DNA of 64,000 nucleotides from G020348385 sp964538085 (GTDB lineage Bacteria; Acidobacteriota; Aminicenantia; Aminicenantales; Aminicenantaceae). This document shows, in pieces, positions 53,386 through 62,351 of this stretch (position 1 is its first letter; each line of letters opens with the position of its first letter). The stretch lies in NCBI GenBank assembly GCA_964538085.1, contig CAZIDF010000002.1, positions 225,757 to 289,756 on the forward strand. Reading direction: 5' to 3'. The notes under the pieces were generated by a model. That model worked only from the letters and a program-made list of their open reading frames with translations. It ran no database searches and was not told the origin of the DNA. The translations under genes and the position numbers were made by a program.

Positions 53386-53421
53386 CCAAAAAATGAGGAA
53401 TCGAGGGAAAGGAAAATCATC

Positions 53422-55866
53422 ATGAAAAACGGCACTAAATTAATTCTTACAATTCTCATTCTGTCTTTTGCGATGTGTCATGAAGGAGATAAGATTAACG
53501 GAAATCGTTTGAATCCGGAGTTTGCATCGACATATCTTGGAGGGAACGGGAACGAGTTTTGTGAAGCGATCGCTCTAGACGATGATGGGAATATTTACGT
53601 GGCCGGAAATACTCGCTCTCTTGATTTTCCGACAACGACAGGAGCATACAACAGGGATCCAAAAGGCAAGAGCGATGTGTTCATAGCCAAGTTCGACAAT
53701 GAGCTCGAGACCCTTCTTGCTTCTACACTAATCGGTGGCGACGAAGATGAATGCGCCTACACTATGTTGTACGATCCCCGCGGCTATGTCTACATTGCGG
53801 GATATACATCTTCGGAAGACTTCCCGACGACAGAGCATTCCTATGATAAAGATTATAACGGCGGTGACGGAGATGCTTTTATACTGAAAATGGATAAAGA
53901 TCTAAAAACCCTTGTGTCTTCGACATATCTTGGGGGCAGGGGAGTGGAAGATGATTGGCGCAGTCCGGAAATGGTGCGGGATGGCGATGGGAATATTTAT
54001 ATCGCAGGGATAACCGACTCGGACGATTTTCCGACCACACAAGGAGCGTTTCAAGAGAAATACAGCGGCGGCACGCGTGATGTGTTTCTATCCAAGTTCG
54101 ATCCCGCCCTCAAGGAGCTGCTCGCATCGACTTTGTTGGGAGGCAACAACGATGACAGAATGGGCCGGAGTCTCTGTATCGATGTTAAAAATAGCGAGAT
54201 ATGTGTCGGTGGCTACACCTTTTCTCCGGATTTTCCGACAAGTCAAGATGCATACGGCAGAGAGATTTCCGGAATGCTCGATGGTTTTGTATCAAAACTC
54301 AGCCTGGATTTAAAGGTATTGACCGCATCGACGATCTTAAAGCATGGATGGATTTACAGCATGATGATTCATGAAAATGGAGATATTTATGTCGGAGGAC
54401 ATGCAGCAAAAGGACTTCCCACTACAACAAATGCCTTCCATCGAGTCTTCGATAAGGCATCCGATCAGGGATTCATATCGTGTTTTAGCAACGACTTAAC
54501 AAAACTGAAATCATCCACCGTGATCCCCGGAAGTTATGCTACTGGGGGAGGCAAAATTTGCTCTCTGAATTTGTGCCAATCCGCGGACGGTTATGTTTTA
54601 TCTGCAGGCTGGGTTAGCCCCTTAGATTTTCCGATTACTCCAGGTGTCTATGATGAGACTCAGAACGGCAACGGTGATACCTATATCATGAAAATGGATA
54701 GAGATCTGTCCCAAGTTCTGCTATCCACATTCATCGGAGGCAGCAGGTCCGAGAGATGGAACAGGATGACAATGGATGGAACGGGAAAAATATACCTGGC
54801 CAGTTATACGCTGTCTCCGGATTTTCCAACAACAGAGAGCGCAGCCTTCAAAAAGTTCGGCGAAGTAATTGACGATGAAGAAGAGGATTTAGGCACATCT
54901 CCTCGAGACGCATTCGTCATCAAGATCGACAAGAATCTTTCCGCCAAGGTGTTCGAGGAATTCCATGAGACGGCAAAGAGAGATCAAGTGGATAAATTGC
55001 AGAAGCTGCTGTCGGCTGATGAGAACTGGCTCGAGAAAAGGGATAAATATCAGCGAACACCACTTCATTCAGCGGCACGTTATGGCGCTATTTCAGCAGC
55101 GAGGTTCCTGCTCGACCGAGGAGCCGATTTAAACGTCGAGGATGAGAAAGGAAATACGCCTCTTCATCTAGCTTCGATATTTCGTCACGATGAGATAGTC
55201 GATCTACTGATTCAGCATAAAGCCGATGTCGATTTGTTCAATGCCCAAGGGCAAACACCGCTGCACCTCGCATCCTTATACGGAAATCCTGAAAGCATAA
55301 AATTATTGCTGGTCGGCGGGGCGAACATAAACATCAGAGATGCTGAGGGTAATACACCGCTTCATATTGCCGTATTATACCGGCATCCTGAAAACCTAGA
55401 TGAAATATTAAAGGGGAATCCGGATATCGATGTGACCAATACAGAAGGTTACACACCGCTTCATCTGGCAGTTCAAAGACCTGAAAATGAAAAGGCGATT
55501 GAGCTTCTCCTAAAGAAAGGGGCAGACATGAATATCCCTGATCCTACAGGAAGAAATGCGCTCCTGGTATCCGTAGGATCACACCAGAAAGCATATATCG
55601 ATTTATTGGTTTCAAATGGGGTCGATATTAATTCTCAGGACAATGATGGAAATACCGCCCTGCATTATCCCTTAATCAATGTTTTAAAAAATAAACTGTA
55701 TATTCCCTACGGCAAAGAAATTGTAAAGATCCTAGTGGGGGAAGGGGCCGATCCCCAGATCATGAATAAGGAAGGAAAATCTCCAATGGATTTGGCCGTG
55801 GAGTCGGGAGAAAATGAGTTGATCAATCTATTGAAATCATCGAATAAACAGGAGTTTTCACTATGA
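53422..55866 (+). CDS. Lipoprotein with SBBP beta-propeller and ankyrin repeats
   Basis: Probable envelope lipoprotein of 814 residues (signal LILTILILSFAMCHEG). Residues of about 35-520 hold seven SBBP-type blades, each with TYLGG/TLIGG, DGNIYVAG and DFPTT motifs, predicting a seven-bladed propeller. Residues of about 545-810 hold eight ankyrin repeats with the TPLHLA core and GADxN hairpins. Both halves are interaction modules, so it may be a periplasmic or surface scaffold. ATG 53422 has AAAGGA about 9 bp upstream and lies 27 nt after the predicted sigma-54 start. Its stop overlaps the next ATG (ATGA). Confidence 0.9.
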   Translation: MKNGTKLILTILILSFAMCHEGDKINGNRLNPEFASTYLGGNGNEFCEAIALDDDGNIYVAGNTRSLDFPTTTGAYNRDPKGKSDVFIAKFDNELETLLASTLIGGDEDECAYTMLYDPRGYVYIAGYTSSEDFPTTEHSYDKDYNGGDGDAFILKMDKDLKTLVSSTYLGGRGVEDDWRSPEMVRDGDGNIYIAGITDSDDFPTTQGAFQEKYSGGTRDVFLSKFDPALKELLASTLLGGNNDDRMGRSLCIDVKNSEICVGGYTFSPDFPTSQDAYGREISGMLDGFVSKLSLDLKVLTASTILKHGWIYSMMIHENGDIYVGGHAAKGLPTTTNAFHRVFDKASDQGFISCFSNDLTKLKSSTVIPGSYATGGGKICSLNLCQSADGYVLSAGWVSPLDFPITPGVYDETQNGNGDTYIMKMDRDLSQVLLSTFIGGSRSERWNRMTMDGTGKIYLASYTLSPDFPTTESAAFKKFGEVIDDEEEDLGTSPRDAFVIKIDKNLSAKVFEEFHETAKRDQVDKLQKLLSADENWLEKRDKYQRTPLHSAARYGAISAARFLLDRGADLNVEDEKGNTPLHLASIFRHDEIVDLLIQHKADVDLFNAQGQTPLHLASLYGNPESIKLLLVGGANINIRDAEGNTPLHIAVLYRHPENLDEILKGNPDIDVTNTEGYTPLHLAVQRPENEKAIELLLKKGADMNIPDPTGRNALLVSVGSHQKAYIDLLVSNGVDINSQDNDGNTALHYPLINVLKNKLYIPYGKEIVKILVGEGADPQIMNKEGKSPMDLAVESGENELINLLKSSNKQEFSL

Positions 55867-56514
55867 ATTCAATGTATAAACTTTTTCTTATCCTCATTTC
55901 GATATTATTAATCAATACATATTCAAGCAATAATGACGATTATCAAGAAAAATCTCTGTTCGAGTGTGATTATCTCGGACAGGAATTGCCAGGTGATATC
56001 CCAGTAAAGTTTGCGCCGGGAATTGTCTCGACAGATGATGATGATTCATGTTTTGAAATATCTGTATCAGGCGATGAAATTGTATTCAGCCGCGAGATGA
56101 AAATATACATCATNNNNNNNNNNNNNNNNNNNNNNNNNNNNNNNNNNNNNNNNNNNNNNNNNNNNNNNNNNNNNNNNNNNNNNNNNNNNNNNNNNNNNNN
56201 NNNNNNNNNNNNNTGTTGCCGGCAACGGAAATATGTATGCATCCGGTATTATTCGATTAAAATTTGTCGATGGCAAATACCAACCGCCGGAACAATTGAA
56301 GCCAGCAATAAAAGGAACTCATCCATTCATTTCTGCTGATGAGAGTTTCATGATTTTTGACAGACGGCCAATGATTGAGGGAAATCCGGCCGATCTTTTT
56401 ATCACATTCCGCAATTCAAATGACACATGGACTGACCCGGTAAGACTTGGTGAACAAATCAACACCTCGGCCCCCTCCGTTTCCACTTTTTGGATACAAT
56501 TCAGCATCTCTTAA
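55863..56514 (+). CDS. PD40 beta-propeller protein gene containing an assembly gap, probably degenerate
   Basis: Third member of the PD40 family in the window. The 5' part has a signal peptide (LFLILISILLINTYSS) and CDYLGQELPGDIPVKFAPGIVST, matching the paralogues. A run of 100 N interrupts it. The 3' part has blades VAGNGNMYASGI, ISADESFMIFD and LFITFRNSNDTWTDPVRLGEQINT. It then reads SAPSVSTFWIQFSIS and stops, lacking the SPDGKYLFF blade present in the paralogues, which suggests an internal deletion. It overlaps the preceding stop by 4 bp, so translation is coupled. Confidence 0.7.
56114..56213. other. Assembly gap (100 N)
   Basis: A run of exactly 100 N, the conventional scaffold gap size. 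True length and sequence are unknown. Confidence 0.99.
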
Positions 56515-56558
56515 CTCATGAACGGTTATGAATTCAGGATAAATACGATGGTTTTTTC

Positions 56559-57683
56559 TCATAAAGAGAGATTTCTTAAATACATTTCGTATAATGCGAT
56601 AGCTATGGGTTTCGGATCTACCATTAGATTGCAAAGGACGGCAATGCTGAGGCCATCCTCTGGGAAGTAGTAATATATCGATGAATATCCGGCTCCGCCG
56701 GAATGCCAGTATGCTGTTTTTCCATTGACCTGATCGATTATAACGCTATAACCATAGTGGGCACCTGCGTATAATTCTGGCCCTGGTGCCAACATCTTTT
56801 CAAGTGAGTTTTCCTCGAGCACTTTCCCTTCGAACAAATCCTTGGCAAACCGCGCCAAATTTTCTGCTGTGGAGTGCATTGCACCTGACGTCCACAGCGA
56901 GCTGAACAAGCTTGCCAAGGGTAGATCATCAGTGTCTCCTACAACATCTACGGATTCACCGGATCCAGTGACATCCCACCACATATGGGCCATCGTTTCA
57001 GCAGGGTATTTCTGCTCGGGATAAAGGTAGGTTTGTTCAAGATTCAAAGGAGCGAAAAACCTCGATACAAGCTGGCTTGAAACAGAAGAACCAGTTATCT
57101 TCTCAATCATCAATCCGAGTAAAACATAGTCCATCGCTGATTCTCCCCAGCACTCCTCTGGCAGGCACTCAGGCTCACCTTGAAATTTCTCCAAGATTTC
57201 CAGCGCTGTCCAAACCTTTTCGGGTTGCGTAGTGATCGCTGCATAATAGTCTGGCTTCAGCTGGTACCGGTACAGTCCGCTTGTGTGGTTGAGCAATTGC
57301 CGAATTTTAATTTTTCTATCGATTTGGCCAAATTCTGAGATCCAGTTTTCAATTGGGTCCTCCACAGACAAGACGCCTTCTTCCTCCAGTTGGAGAATTA
57401 AAGCTGCGATATATGTCTTTGTAACACTGCCGAGGCCGAAGAGCATGGCCGAATTAATGGCTTCACTATTTGAAGACTTTCCGCTTATACCAAGCCATGT
57501 GCTGTTATCAGGAAGTATCATTGCTGCCGAGATTCCAGGAACCTGCAGCTCAAACTGTTGCTGATCCAGCGTTTCCTGAAGCGGCTTTGTCATTTTCTCA
57601 GCCATCAGGACTTGTTCTCGGCATCCATTTCCAATGAGTGTGCATACTATACAGAGGACAATTGATCCAAAATATCTGCTCAT
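56559..57683 (-). CDS. Lipoprotein serine hydrolase, beta-lactamase/esterase class C fold
   Basis: Exported penicillin-binding-protein-like hydrolase of 374 residues. The lipobox is at LIGNGC near residue 21. The catalytic SxxK is complete: Ser86-Val-Thr-Lys89 in LGSVTKTYIAALI. The second motif reads DYVLLGLM (Tyr kept, Asn of YxN replaced by Leu), and the third is WHSGGAGYSS. LLNHTSGLYRY is typical of the esterase EstB/DD-peptidase group. The substrate may be an ester or a D-amino-acid peptide. Unlike the copy at 8268, it keeps the nucleophile-Lys pair. Confidence 0.9.
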   Translation of the reverse strand: MSRYFGSIVLCIVCTLIGNGCREQVLMAEKMTKPLQETLDQQQFELQVPGISAAMILPDNSTWLGISGKSSNSEAINSAMLFGLGSVTKTYIAALILQLEEEGVLSVEDPIENWISEFGQIDRKIKIRQLLNHTSGLYRYQLKPDYYAAITTQPEKVWTALEILEKFQGEPECLPEECWGESAMDYVLLGLMIEKITGSSVSSQLVSRFFAPLNLEQTYLYPEQKYPAETMAHMWWDVTGSGESVDVVGDTDDLPLASLFSSLWTSGAMHSTAENLARFAKDLFEGKVLEENSLEKMLAPGPELYAGAHYGYSVIIDQVNGKTAYWHSGGAGYSSIYYYFPEDGLSIAVLCNLMVDPKPIAIALYEMYLRNLSL

Positions 57684-57824
57684 ATTGGATTCTCCTTTAC
57701 ACAGGTATTTTCCATTTTCATACTTGGAAATATAAACCCCTTTTTACCTCAATTCCCTGTTTTCAGAAGCAAAAAATGTGCCATTATGACCCCTCAGGAA
57801 TTTCGAATATTATTTAACACTATA

Positions 57825-57861
57825 TGTCCATTCTCGAACAACTTATGTACACATCTGAACA
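57825..57861 (+). promoter_or_regulatory. Tandem-dyad upstream activator site, copy D
   Basis: TGTCC-N6-GAACA (57825-57840) and TGTAC-N6-GAACA (57846-57861) have centres 21 bp apart. The sequence match is among the best of the five, but the promoter downstream is only 48.5 bp away. Confidence 0.55.
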
Positions 57862-57877
57862 CTCTTTTAGGAATTTT

Positions 57878-57893
57878 AGGCATACATTCTGCA
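57878..57893 (+). promoter_or_regulatory. Sigma-54-like promoter before a gene remnant
   Basis: AGGCAT and CTGCA form GG-N10-GC (GG 57879-57880, GC 57891-57892). The distance to the activator site is about 25 bp shorter than at the other loci, perhaps through a deletion. Confidence 0.45.
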
Positions 57894-57919
57894 TACATGC
57901 GGCAGTCTTTATTGTCGTC

Positions 57920-58117
57920 ATGCGTGTGGACTGTGCGAGCCTGCATGTCCTCACCATCATAAATATTGCAGGTTTAGTATTAATTTTTTCCGTAATTATC
58001 TGTATCCTATTAATCGTCCGTACCGTATTGGAAGATACCACATTGAAAAAAGAGCTGCCGGGATACGCAGACTACACAGAAAACGTCAGATATAAGTTAA
58101 TCCCATTTTTATGGTGA
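57920..58117 (+). pseudogene. C-terminal remnant of an isoprenylcysteine methyltransferase-family (ICMT/NnrU-like) protein
   Basis: A frame of about 65 codons ends with one hydrophobic segment (NIAGLVLIFSVIICILLIV) and RTVLEDTTLKKELPGYADYTENVRYKLIPFLW, the hallmark C-terminus of ICMT-family membrane methyltransferases. The N-terminal membrane spans are missing, so it is a truncated gene. The frame is open further upstream, to 57824, but that part crosses the activator site and promoter and does not look coding. Between its stop and the gene at 58280 I see no other coding signal. Confidence 0.7.
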
Positions 58118-58279
58118 TGAAGGCATCTGGTACCACTCCGTGAGGAATCTCTCCTCATATCAATGTCGAATCGATGAACTTTGTACTTCATGGACCACGG
58201 GCTAACTTGATATTCCAGGGAATTTCCTATAAATAAGTAAGAGTTTACTTGTATTCAAGGACTGTTTGAGGAGTCAGAT

Positions 58280-60496
58280 ATGCTTACCAAATCACAACGG
58301 CTTTTTGTTCTCAGTTTATGCGTCATCCTTTTGTCCACAACTGCAGCTGCAGATGAGAGAAAACCGATTGTTACATCGGATATCTTGAAGATCAACACGA
58401 TGGGACAAATCGACATTTCTCCGGATGGGAAACGCGTCGTGTTTGTGGTCACATCCATGGACAAGAACGAAAAAGAAGAATACCGCTACAACAGCCATCT
58501 CTGGATGATCGACCTGGAAAAGCTTACACCCCCTCGTCAGCTCACCTTCGGGGAACGCAGTGACAACTCTCCGGTCTGGGCACCAGATTCTACAAGAATC
58601 GCTTTCGTGAGACCACACGAGAGTAGACCTCAGATCTGGATCCTTTCCATGCAGGGCGGTGAAGCCTACCGGGTCACCTCTTCTGAATTTGGTGCTTATG
58701 CACCTCAATGGTCGCCCAATGGAACGAAACTTCTTTATTCGGCGTCAGTACCGGAATGGGCCTCGGAAAGCGGTCCGGCCTGGCCATACGAACGGCCGGG
58801 ACGGGTTTGGAGAGATGCTCCCAATTGGCAAAAAATCGAGCAGGACAAGAAAAAGAAAGCCGACGAAGAAGCCGCTGCCAGCGAGCAAGCTAAAAAGATC
58901 GAGGACGAGCCTATTAAAGCAGATCCTGACGGCACAATGGAAGAGATCCGGGCCTGGCTTGCAAAAAACGCCAGCAAGGGAGATCCCAAGGTCATCACCC
59001 GCACAAACTTTCAAGGGGAACTGCAGCTCCAGCAAGGAATCAGTTTTTCGCATCTGTTTGTCTGCCCGGCTGAAGCGGATGCACGGGCCACACAATTGAC
59101 AGAAGGAATGCAGAGTTTTTATGGGGCAGACTGGTCGCCTGACGGCCAGAGCATTGTGTGTTCCTCCGTGAAGTATAAAGATCATCCTGACCGCACCATC
59201 GATGGCGACATATGGATGCTGAAACCCGACGGTTCTGAAGCCAATTTGTTATTGGATTGGGAAGGATACATGGTGTACTCACCAATTTTTTCACCCGACG
59301 GCAAAACGCTGCTTTTTATGGCGGCTGATCAGAATGACTATGTCTATTCCTTGAGACAGCTGGCCACTATGGATTTGGCCACAAAAGAGCCGCGTCCTTT
59401 GACATTTGCTTTTGACCGCAGTGTTTCGGACTATTACTGGTCAGCGGATGGGCGGTTTGTGTATTTTGTCTCACCCGACCAGGGCGACTTCCCGCTGTTT
59501 CGCATCCCTGCCGCCGGCGGGGATGTGCAGACTGTTGTTGGAGGAGATAAAGGGGTACAGGACCTTGATGTGTCTGCCCAGAGACTGGTGTATGCTTTGA
59601 CAGAGTTCAAGAATCCTTTTGAGATGTACGTCAGTGATCTTGAGGGAAAAAATGCCCGGCAGATCACCTTTTTCAATTCCGAGTGGCTCAAAGAACGGGA
59701 ACTGGTATTTCCAGAGGAGAAGTGGCTGGAGCTGCCCGATGGCAGCCGGATTCAGTACTGGGTGATGCCTCCGGCAAAACAGGAGCCGGGGAAGACCTAT
59801 CCTCTGGCCGTGGAAATCCACGGTGGTCCCAGCGCCATGTGGGGACCTGGTGAGTTCACGATGTGGCATGAATTCCAATTGTTATCCAGCCGCGGCTATG
59901 GTGTGGTGTATTGCAATCCCCGCGGCAGCGGCGGTTACGGATATGATTTTAAGAAAGCCAATTACCGCAACTGGGGCAGGGGACCGGGGGATGATATCCT
60001 GGCCGTGTGTTCGGAGGCGGAGAAGCTGGACTGGGTGGATCCGGACCGGTTGGTCGTGACGGGCGGAAGTTACGCGGGATACATGACGGCCTGGCTGGTG
60101 ACCCAGGACCACCGTTTCAAGGCGGCTGTGGCCCAGCGCGGGGTGTACGAGATATCGGTCTTTTTTGGAGAATCCAACGCCTATCGCCTGGTGCCCACTC
60201 ATTACGGAGGGTACCCCTGGGAGGAAGAGGTGCGAAAGTATCTGGACGCCAACTCTCCCTTGACATATGTTGAAAACATCCAAACCCCTCTGCTCATCAT
60301 CCATGCTGACCAGGACAAGCGCGCCGGCGTGATCCAATCGGAGATGCTCTATCGAAGCCTGAAGATCCTCAAAAAACCGGTGGAATATGTGCGCTATCCT
60401 CAGGAAGGCCATGAACTTTCCCGTTCAGGCCATCCTAAGCGCCGCATGGACCGTCTAAACCGCATTATCGAATTCTTTGACCGATTCGTTCGCTGA
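58280..60496 (+). CDS. Secreted S9 peptidase, acylaminoacyl-peptidase/prolyl-oligopeptidase type
   Basis: Exported serine peptidase of 738 residues. The signal peptide is LFVLSLCVILLSTTAAA. An N-terminal PD40 propeller (ISPDGKRVVFVVTSMD, WAPDSTRIAFVR, WSPNGTKLLYSA) carries a lysine/alanine-rich insertion near residues 190-215. The C-terminal hydrolase has Ser597 in VTGGSYAGYM, probable Asp679 in HADQDKRAG and His711 in PQEGHEL, with HGGPSAMWG as oxyanion loop. GAGGAG lies 7 bp before the ATG. An IS91-type transposase tail begins about 15 bp after the stop. Confidence 0.93.
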   Translation: MLTKSQRLFVLSLCVILLSTTAAADERKPIVTSDILKINTMGQIDISPDGKRVVFVVTSMDKNEKEEYRYNSHLWMIDLEKLTPPRQLTFGERSDNSPVWAPDSTRIAFVRPHESRPQIWILSMQGGEAYRVTSSEFGAYAPQWSPNGTKLLYSASVPEWASESGPAWPYERPGRVWRDAPNWQKIEQDKKKKADEEAAASEQAKKIEDEPIKADPDGTMEEIRAWLAKNASKGDPKVITRTNFQGELQLQQGISFSHLFVCPAEADARATQLTEGMQSFYGADWSPDGQSIVCSSVKYKDHPDRTIDGDIWMLKPDGSEANLLLDWEGYMVYSPIFSPDGKTLLFMAADQNDYVYSLRQLATMDLATKEPRPLTFAFDRSVSDYYWSADGRFVYFVSPDQGDFPLFRIPAAGGDVQTVVGGDKGVQDLDVSAQRLVYALTEFKNPFEMYVSDLEGKNARQITFFNSEWLKERELVFPEEKWLELPDGSRIQYWVMPPAKQEPGKTYPLAVEIHGGPSAMWGPGEFTMWHEFQLLSSRGYGVVYCNPRGSGGYGYDFKKANYRNWGRGPGDDILAVCSEAEKLDWVDPDRLVVTGGSYAGYMTAWLVTQDHRFKAAVAQRGVYEISVFFGESNAYRLVPTHYGGYPWEEEVRKYLDANSPLTYVENIQTPLLIIHADQDKRAGVIQSEMLYRSLKILKKPVEYVRYPQEGHELSRSGHPKRRMDRLNRIIEFFDRFVR

Positions 60497-60510
60497 TGGC
60501 GGTGTTGAAA

Positions 60511-60673
60511 AGATGAAGATTATCTCTTTCATACTTTCATAGATGATCATAAGGTTATCGATAGAATCATCGGCCACCTCAAACTGACCTTTGAAGCCGA
60601 ACGGCCGCCCCCGCCGCATAATATTCAACAGGAACTCCTGATGGCAGCCGAGGAGAGCGGGGAATATTTTTAG
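60511..60673 (+). mobile_element. 3' end of an IS91-type transposase gene (fragment 1)
   Basis: Translation gives MKIISFI, then, after an 8-bp tandem duplication (CTTTCATA twice, 60526-60541) that shifts the frame by 2, DDHKVIDRIIGHLKLTFEAE, a PPPPH stretch and a tail ending ESGEYF before TAG at 60671-60673. This is the characteristic C-terminus of IS91/IS801-like transposases. Its first 23 bp recur at 62584-62606. Confidence 0.7.
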
Positions 60674-60768
60674 AAACCTCCTTGGATGTTTTTTTCGTTC
60701 AAGGGCGGAGTCTAACTAAAACGTGATGGCTTGAAGATTTGAGGGGATTTGTGTCTCCTTTTGAGATG

Positions 60769-60798
60769 TTGACCTCGTCGTTTTCGGTGTGATATTTT
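60769..60798 (+). promoter_or_regulatory. Sigma-70-type promoter
   Basis: TTGACC (60769-60774), an 18-bp spacer ending GTGA, TATTTT (60793-60798), 10 bp before the frame at 60808. It matches the promoters at 903 and 49927, so a native promoter seems to have been left upstream of the foreign-looking permease region. Confidence 0.5.
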
Positions 60799-60807
60799 TA
60801 TCTCAGC

Positions 60808-61044
60808 ATGTTAACGGGTGGAATTGAGGAAAATTGTCAAGAATTTGGAGCAAACCCAAAAACGAAATTCTTAATGATCTGGCAGATAATACAAACCTCG
60901 CCGGTCAAGCTTGTCGCTTTGGTCGTTATGGTCGGTTTGTCATTTGCCGTTGAGGCAATATACCGAATTTATCGTCGTCATGAAATATATCTGCCGGTGA
61001 CAAATGTCGAGGTTGCCGATTCAGACGAGGGTACCGATGTCTGA
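60808..61044 (+). pseudogene. C-terminal fragment of an amino-acid permease-like protein
   Basis: A 78-codon frame whose second half, PVKLVALVVMVGLSFAVEAIYRIYRRHEIYLPV, is one membrane helix plus a basic tail. It resembles the C-terminus of the permease that follows (MAVLGIAVVFVGALVVEVIFRYIKKRS). The first 20-25 residues look unrelated. It is probably the leftover end of a second, truncated APC-type transporter. Its TGA lies 5 nt inside the next gene's start (ATG 61037), so translation may be coupled. Confidence 0.45.
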
Positions 61045-62347
61045 ACCAGTACAAAAAATCAATTCCAATAAAATGGGATTATGGCAGGCTGTCTCGATGG
61101 CGGTGGGAACGATGGTCGGAGCGAGTATTTTCTCGATATTCGGTGTCGGTGCCGAAATTGCCGGGCGGAATTTGCCGATCGCCTTTCTATTCTCAGGAGC
61201 ATACGCCCTGATAGTCGCCTATTCGTATACAAAATTGGGAACAAAGATAGTATCGAACGCCGGACCGATTGCGTTTCTTCTCAAAGGTATCGGTGATAAT
61301 CTCATTACCGGAACATTGAGCGTTCTAATATGGCTTACTTACGTAGTCTCGATTGCGATGTTCGCCCGTGCATTCGCAGGTTATATGCTGCCCTTATTGG
61401 GAATGCAGGTATCGACGACCGGTATGTCGGTAGTCGTGGTCCTTATCATTTCGTTATTTGCGTCGCTAAGTTTTTTCGGTTCGAAGGCGGTCGGAAAAGC
61501 TGAATTCTATATAGTTTTGGTGAAATTACTGATTTTAGGTGTTTTCATAGCGTTCGGTATCACCAAATTGACACCATCGAATCTTACGCCCGCGCTTGAC
61601 TCGTCGGGTTTCAATGGACTTATCCACGCTTCGGTTATATTCTTCCTGTCGTACATGGGTTTCGGTCTGATAATCAATGCCGGCGAGAATATCGAGAATG
61701 CTTCAAGGAATATCCCTAAAGCAATTTATATCAGTATCGGCATAGTCCTTTTTATCTATGTTTCGGTATCGGCGGTAGCGGTAGGCAATCTTTCTATCGC
61801 GCAATTGATCAAGGCCCAGGATAATGCTCTGGCCATTGCCGCCAAACCGTTTCTCGGTTCTTTCGGTTTCTTATTGATATCGATCGGGGCCTTGTTTTCG
61901 ATATCGTCGGCACTTAATGCCACTATCTATGGAAGCACTAACATAGCTTATTCTCTGGCTAAGGATGGGGAATTGCCGGAGATCTTTGAAAGAAAGATAT
62001 GGTTTGGCTCGGCCGAAGGCCTTTATATCACCGCCATCCTGGGAATACTTTTCGCATTGTTCTTCAAGATGAATGGTATCGCCTTCATAACCAGCGGGGT
62101 TTTCACGGTTATCTATATCTTTGTCCTTATTTCACATTATCGGCTGGCCGATCAGGTCGGCGGCAACCGTCCGTTTATACTGTTCAATCTTATCGTCCTT
62201 GTGGCGGTCTTTGCAGCGCTGATATACTACCAATTCAAGTCGCAAAAAATGGCTGTCCTGGGGATTGCGGTGGTGTTTGTTGGTGCTCTCGTCGTGGAGG
62301 TGATCTTCAGATATATCAAAAAGCGTTCCTTCAAAATTCCCAAGTAA
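61037..62347 (+). CDS. APC-superfamily amino-acid permease
   Basis: Inner-membrane amino-acid/polyamine-type transporter of 436 residues with about 12 membrane segments. The N-terminal signature is GLWQAVSMAVGTMVGASIFSIFGVGAEIAG (TM1 with the unwound glycine motif), and the TM6 region is FFLSYMGFGLIINAGENIENASRNIPKAI. Substrate unknown. ATG 61037 has GAGGG 6 bp upstream and overlaps the preceding frame. Codon choice (frequent TCG, CGG and GTC in runs) looks different from the genes before 60.5 kb. The stop is followed within 5 bp by transposase sequence. Confidence 0.9.
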   Translation: MSEPVQKINSNKMGLWQAVSMAVGTMVGASIFSIFGVGAEIAGRNLPIAFLFSGAYALIVAYSYTKLGTKIVSNAGPIAFLLKGIGDNLITGTLSVLIWLTYVVSIAMFARAFAGYMLPLLGMQVSTTGMSVVVVLIISLFASLSFFGSKAVGKAEFYIVLVKLLILGVFIAFGITKLTPSNLTPALDSSGFNGLIHASVIFFLSYMGFGLIINAGENIENASRNIPKAIYISIGIVLFIYVSVSAVAVGNLSIAQLIKAQDNALAIAAKPFLGSFGFLLISIGALFSISSALNATIYGSTNIAYSLAKDGELPEIFERKIWFGSAEGLYITAILGILFALFFKMNGIAFITSGVFTVIYIFVLISHYRLADQVGGNRPFILFNLIVLVAVFAALIYYQFKSQKMAVLGIAVVFVGALVVEVIFRYIKKRSFKIPK

Positions 62348-62351
62348 TTAG

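Noticed and set aside
53311..53421. Longer N-terminus of the propeller/ankyrin protein from ATG 53311
   Set aside because: It lies upstream of the predicted sigma-54 transcription start and gives no signal peptide; ATG 53422 starts a clear lipoprotein signal.
57824..57919. Upstream extension of the ICMT remnant frame
   Set aside because: The extension is the regulatory region read as protein; no ICMT similarity before about residue 35 of that frame.
58161..58197. Possible sixth tandem-dyad element before the S9 gene (TGTCG...GAACT, TGTAC-N6-GACCA)
   Set aside because: The first dyad has 7 bp between half-sites, both have mismatches in key positions, and no GG-N10-GC promoter follows.
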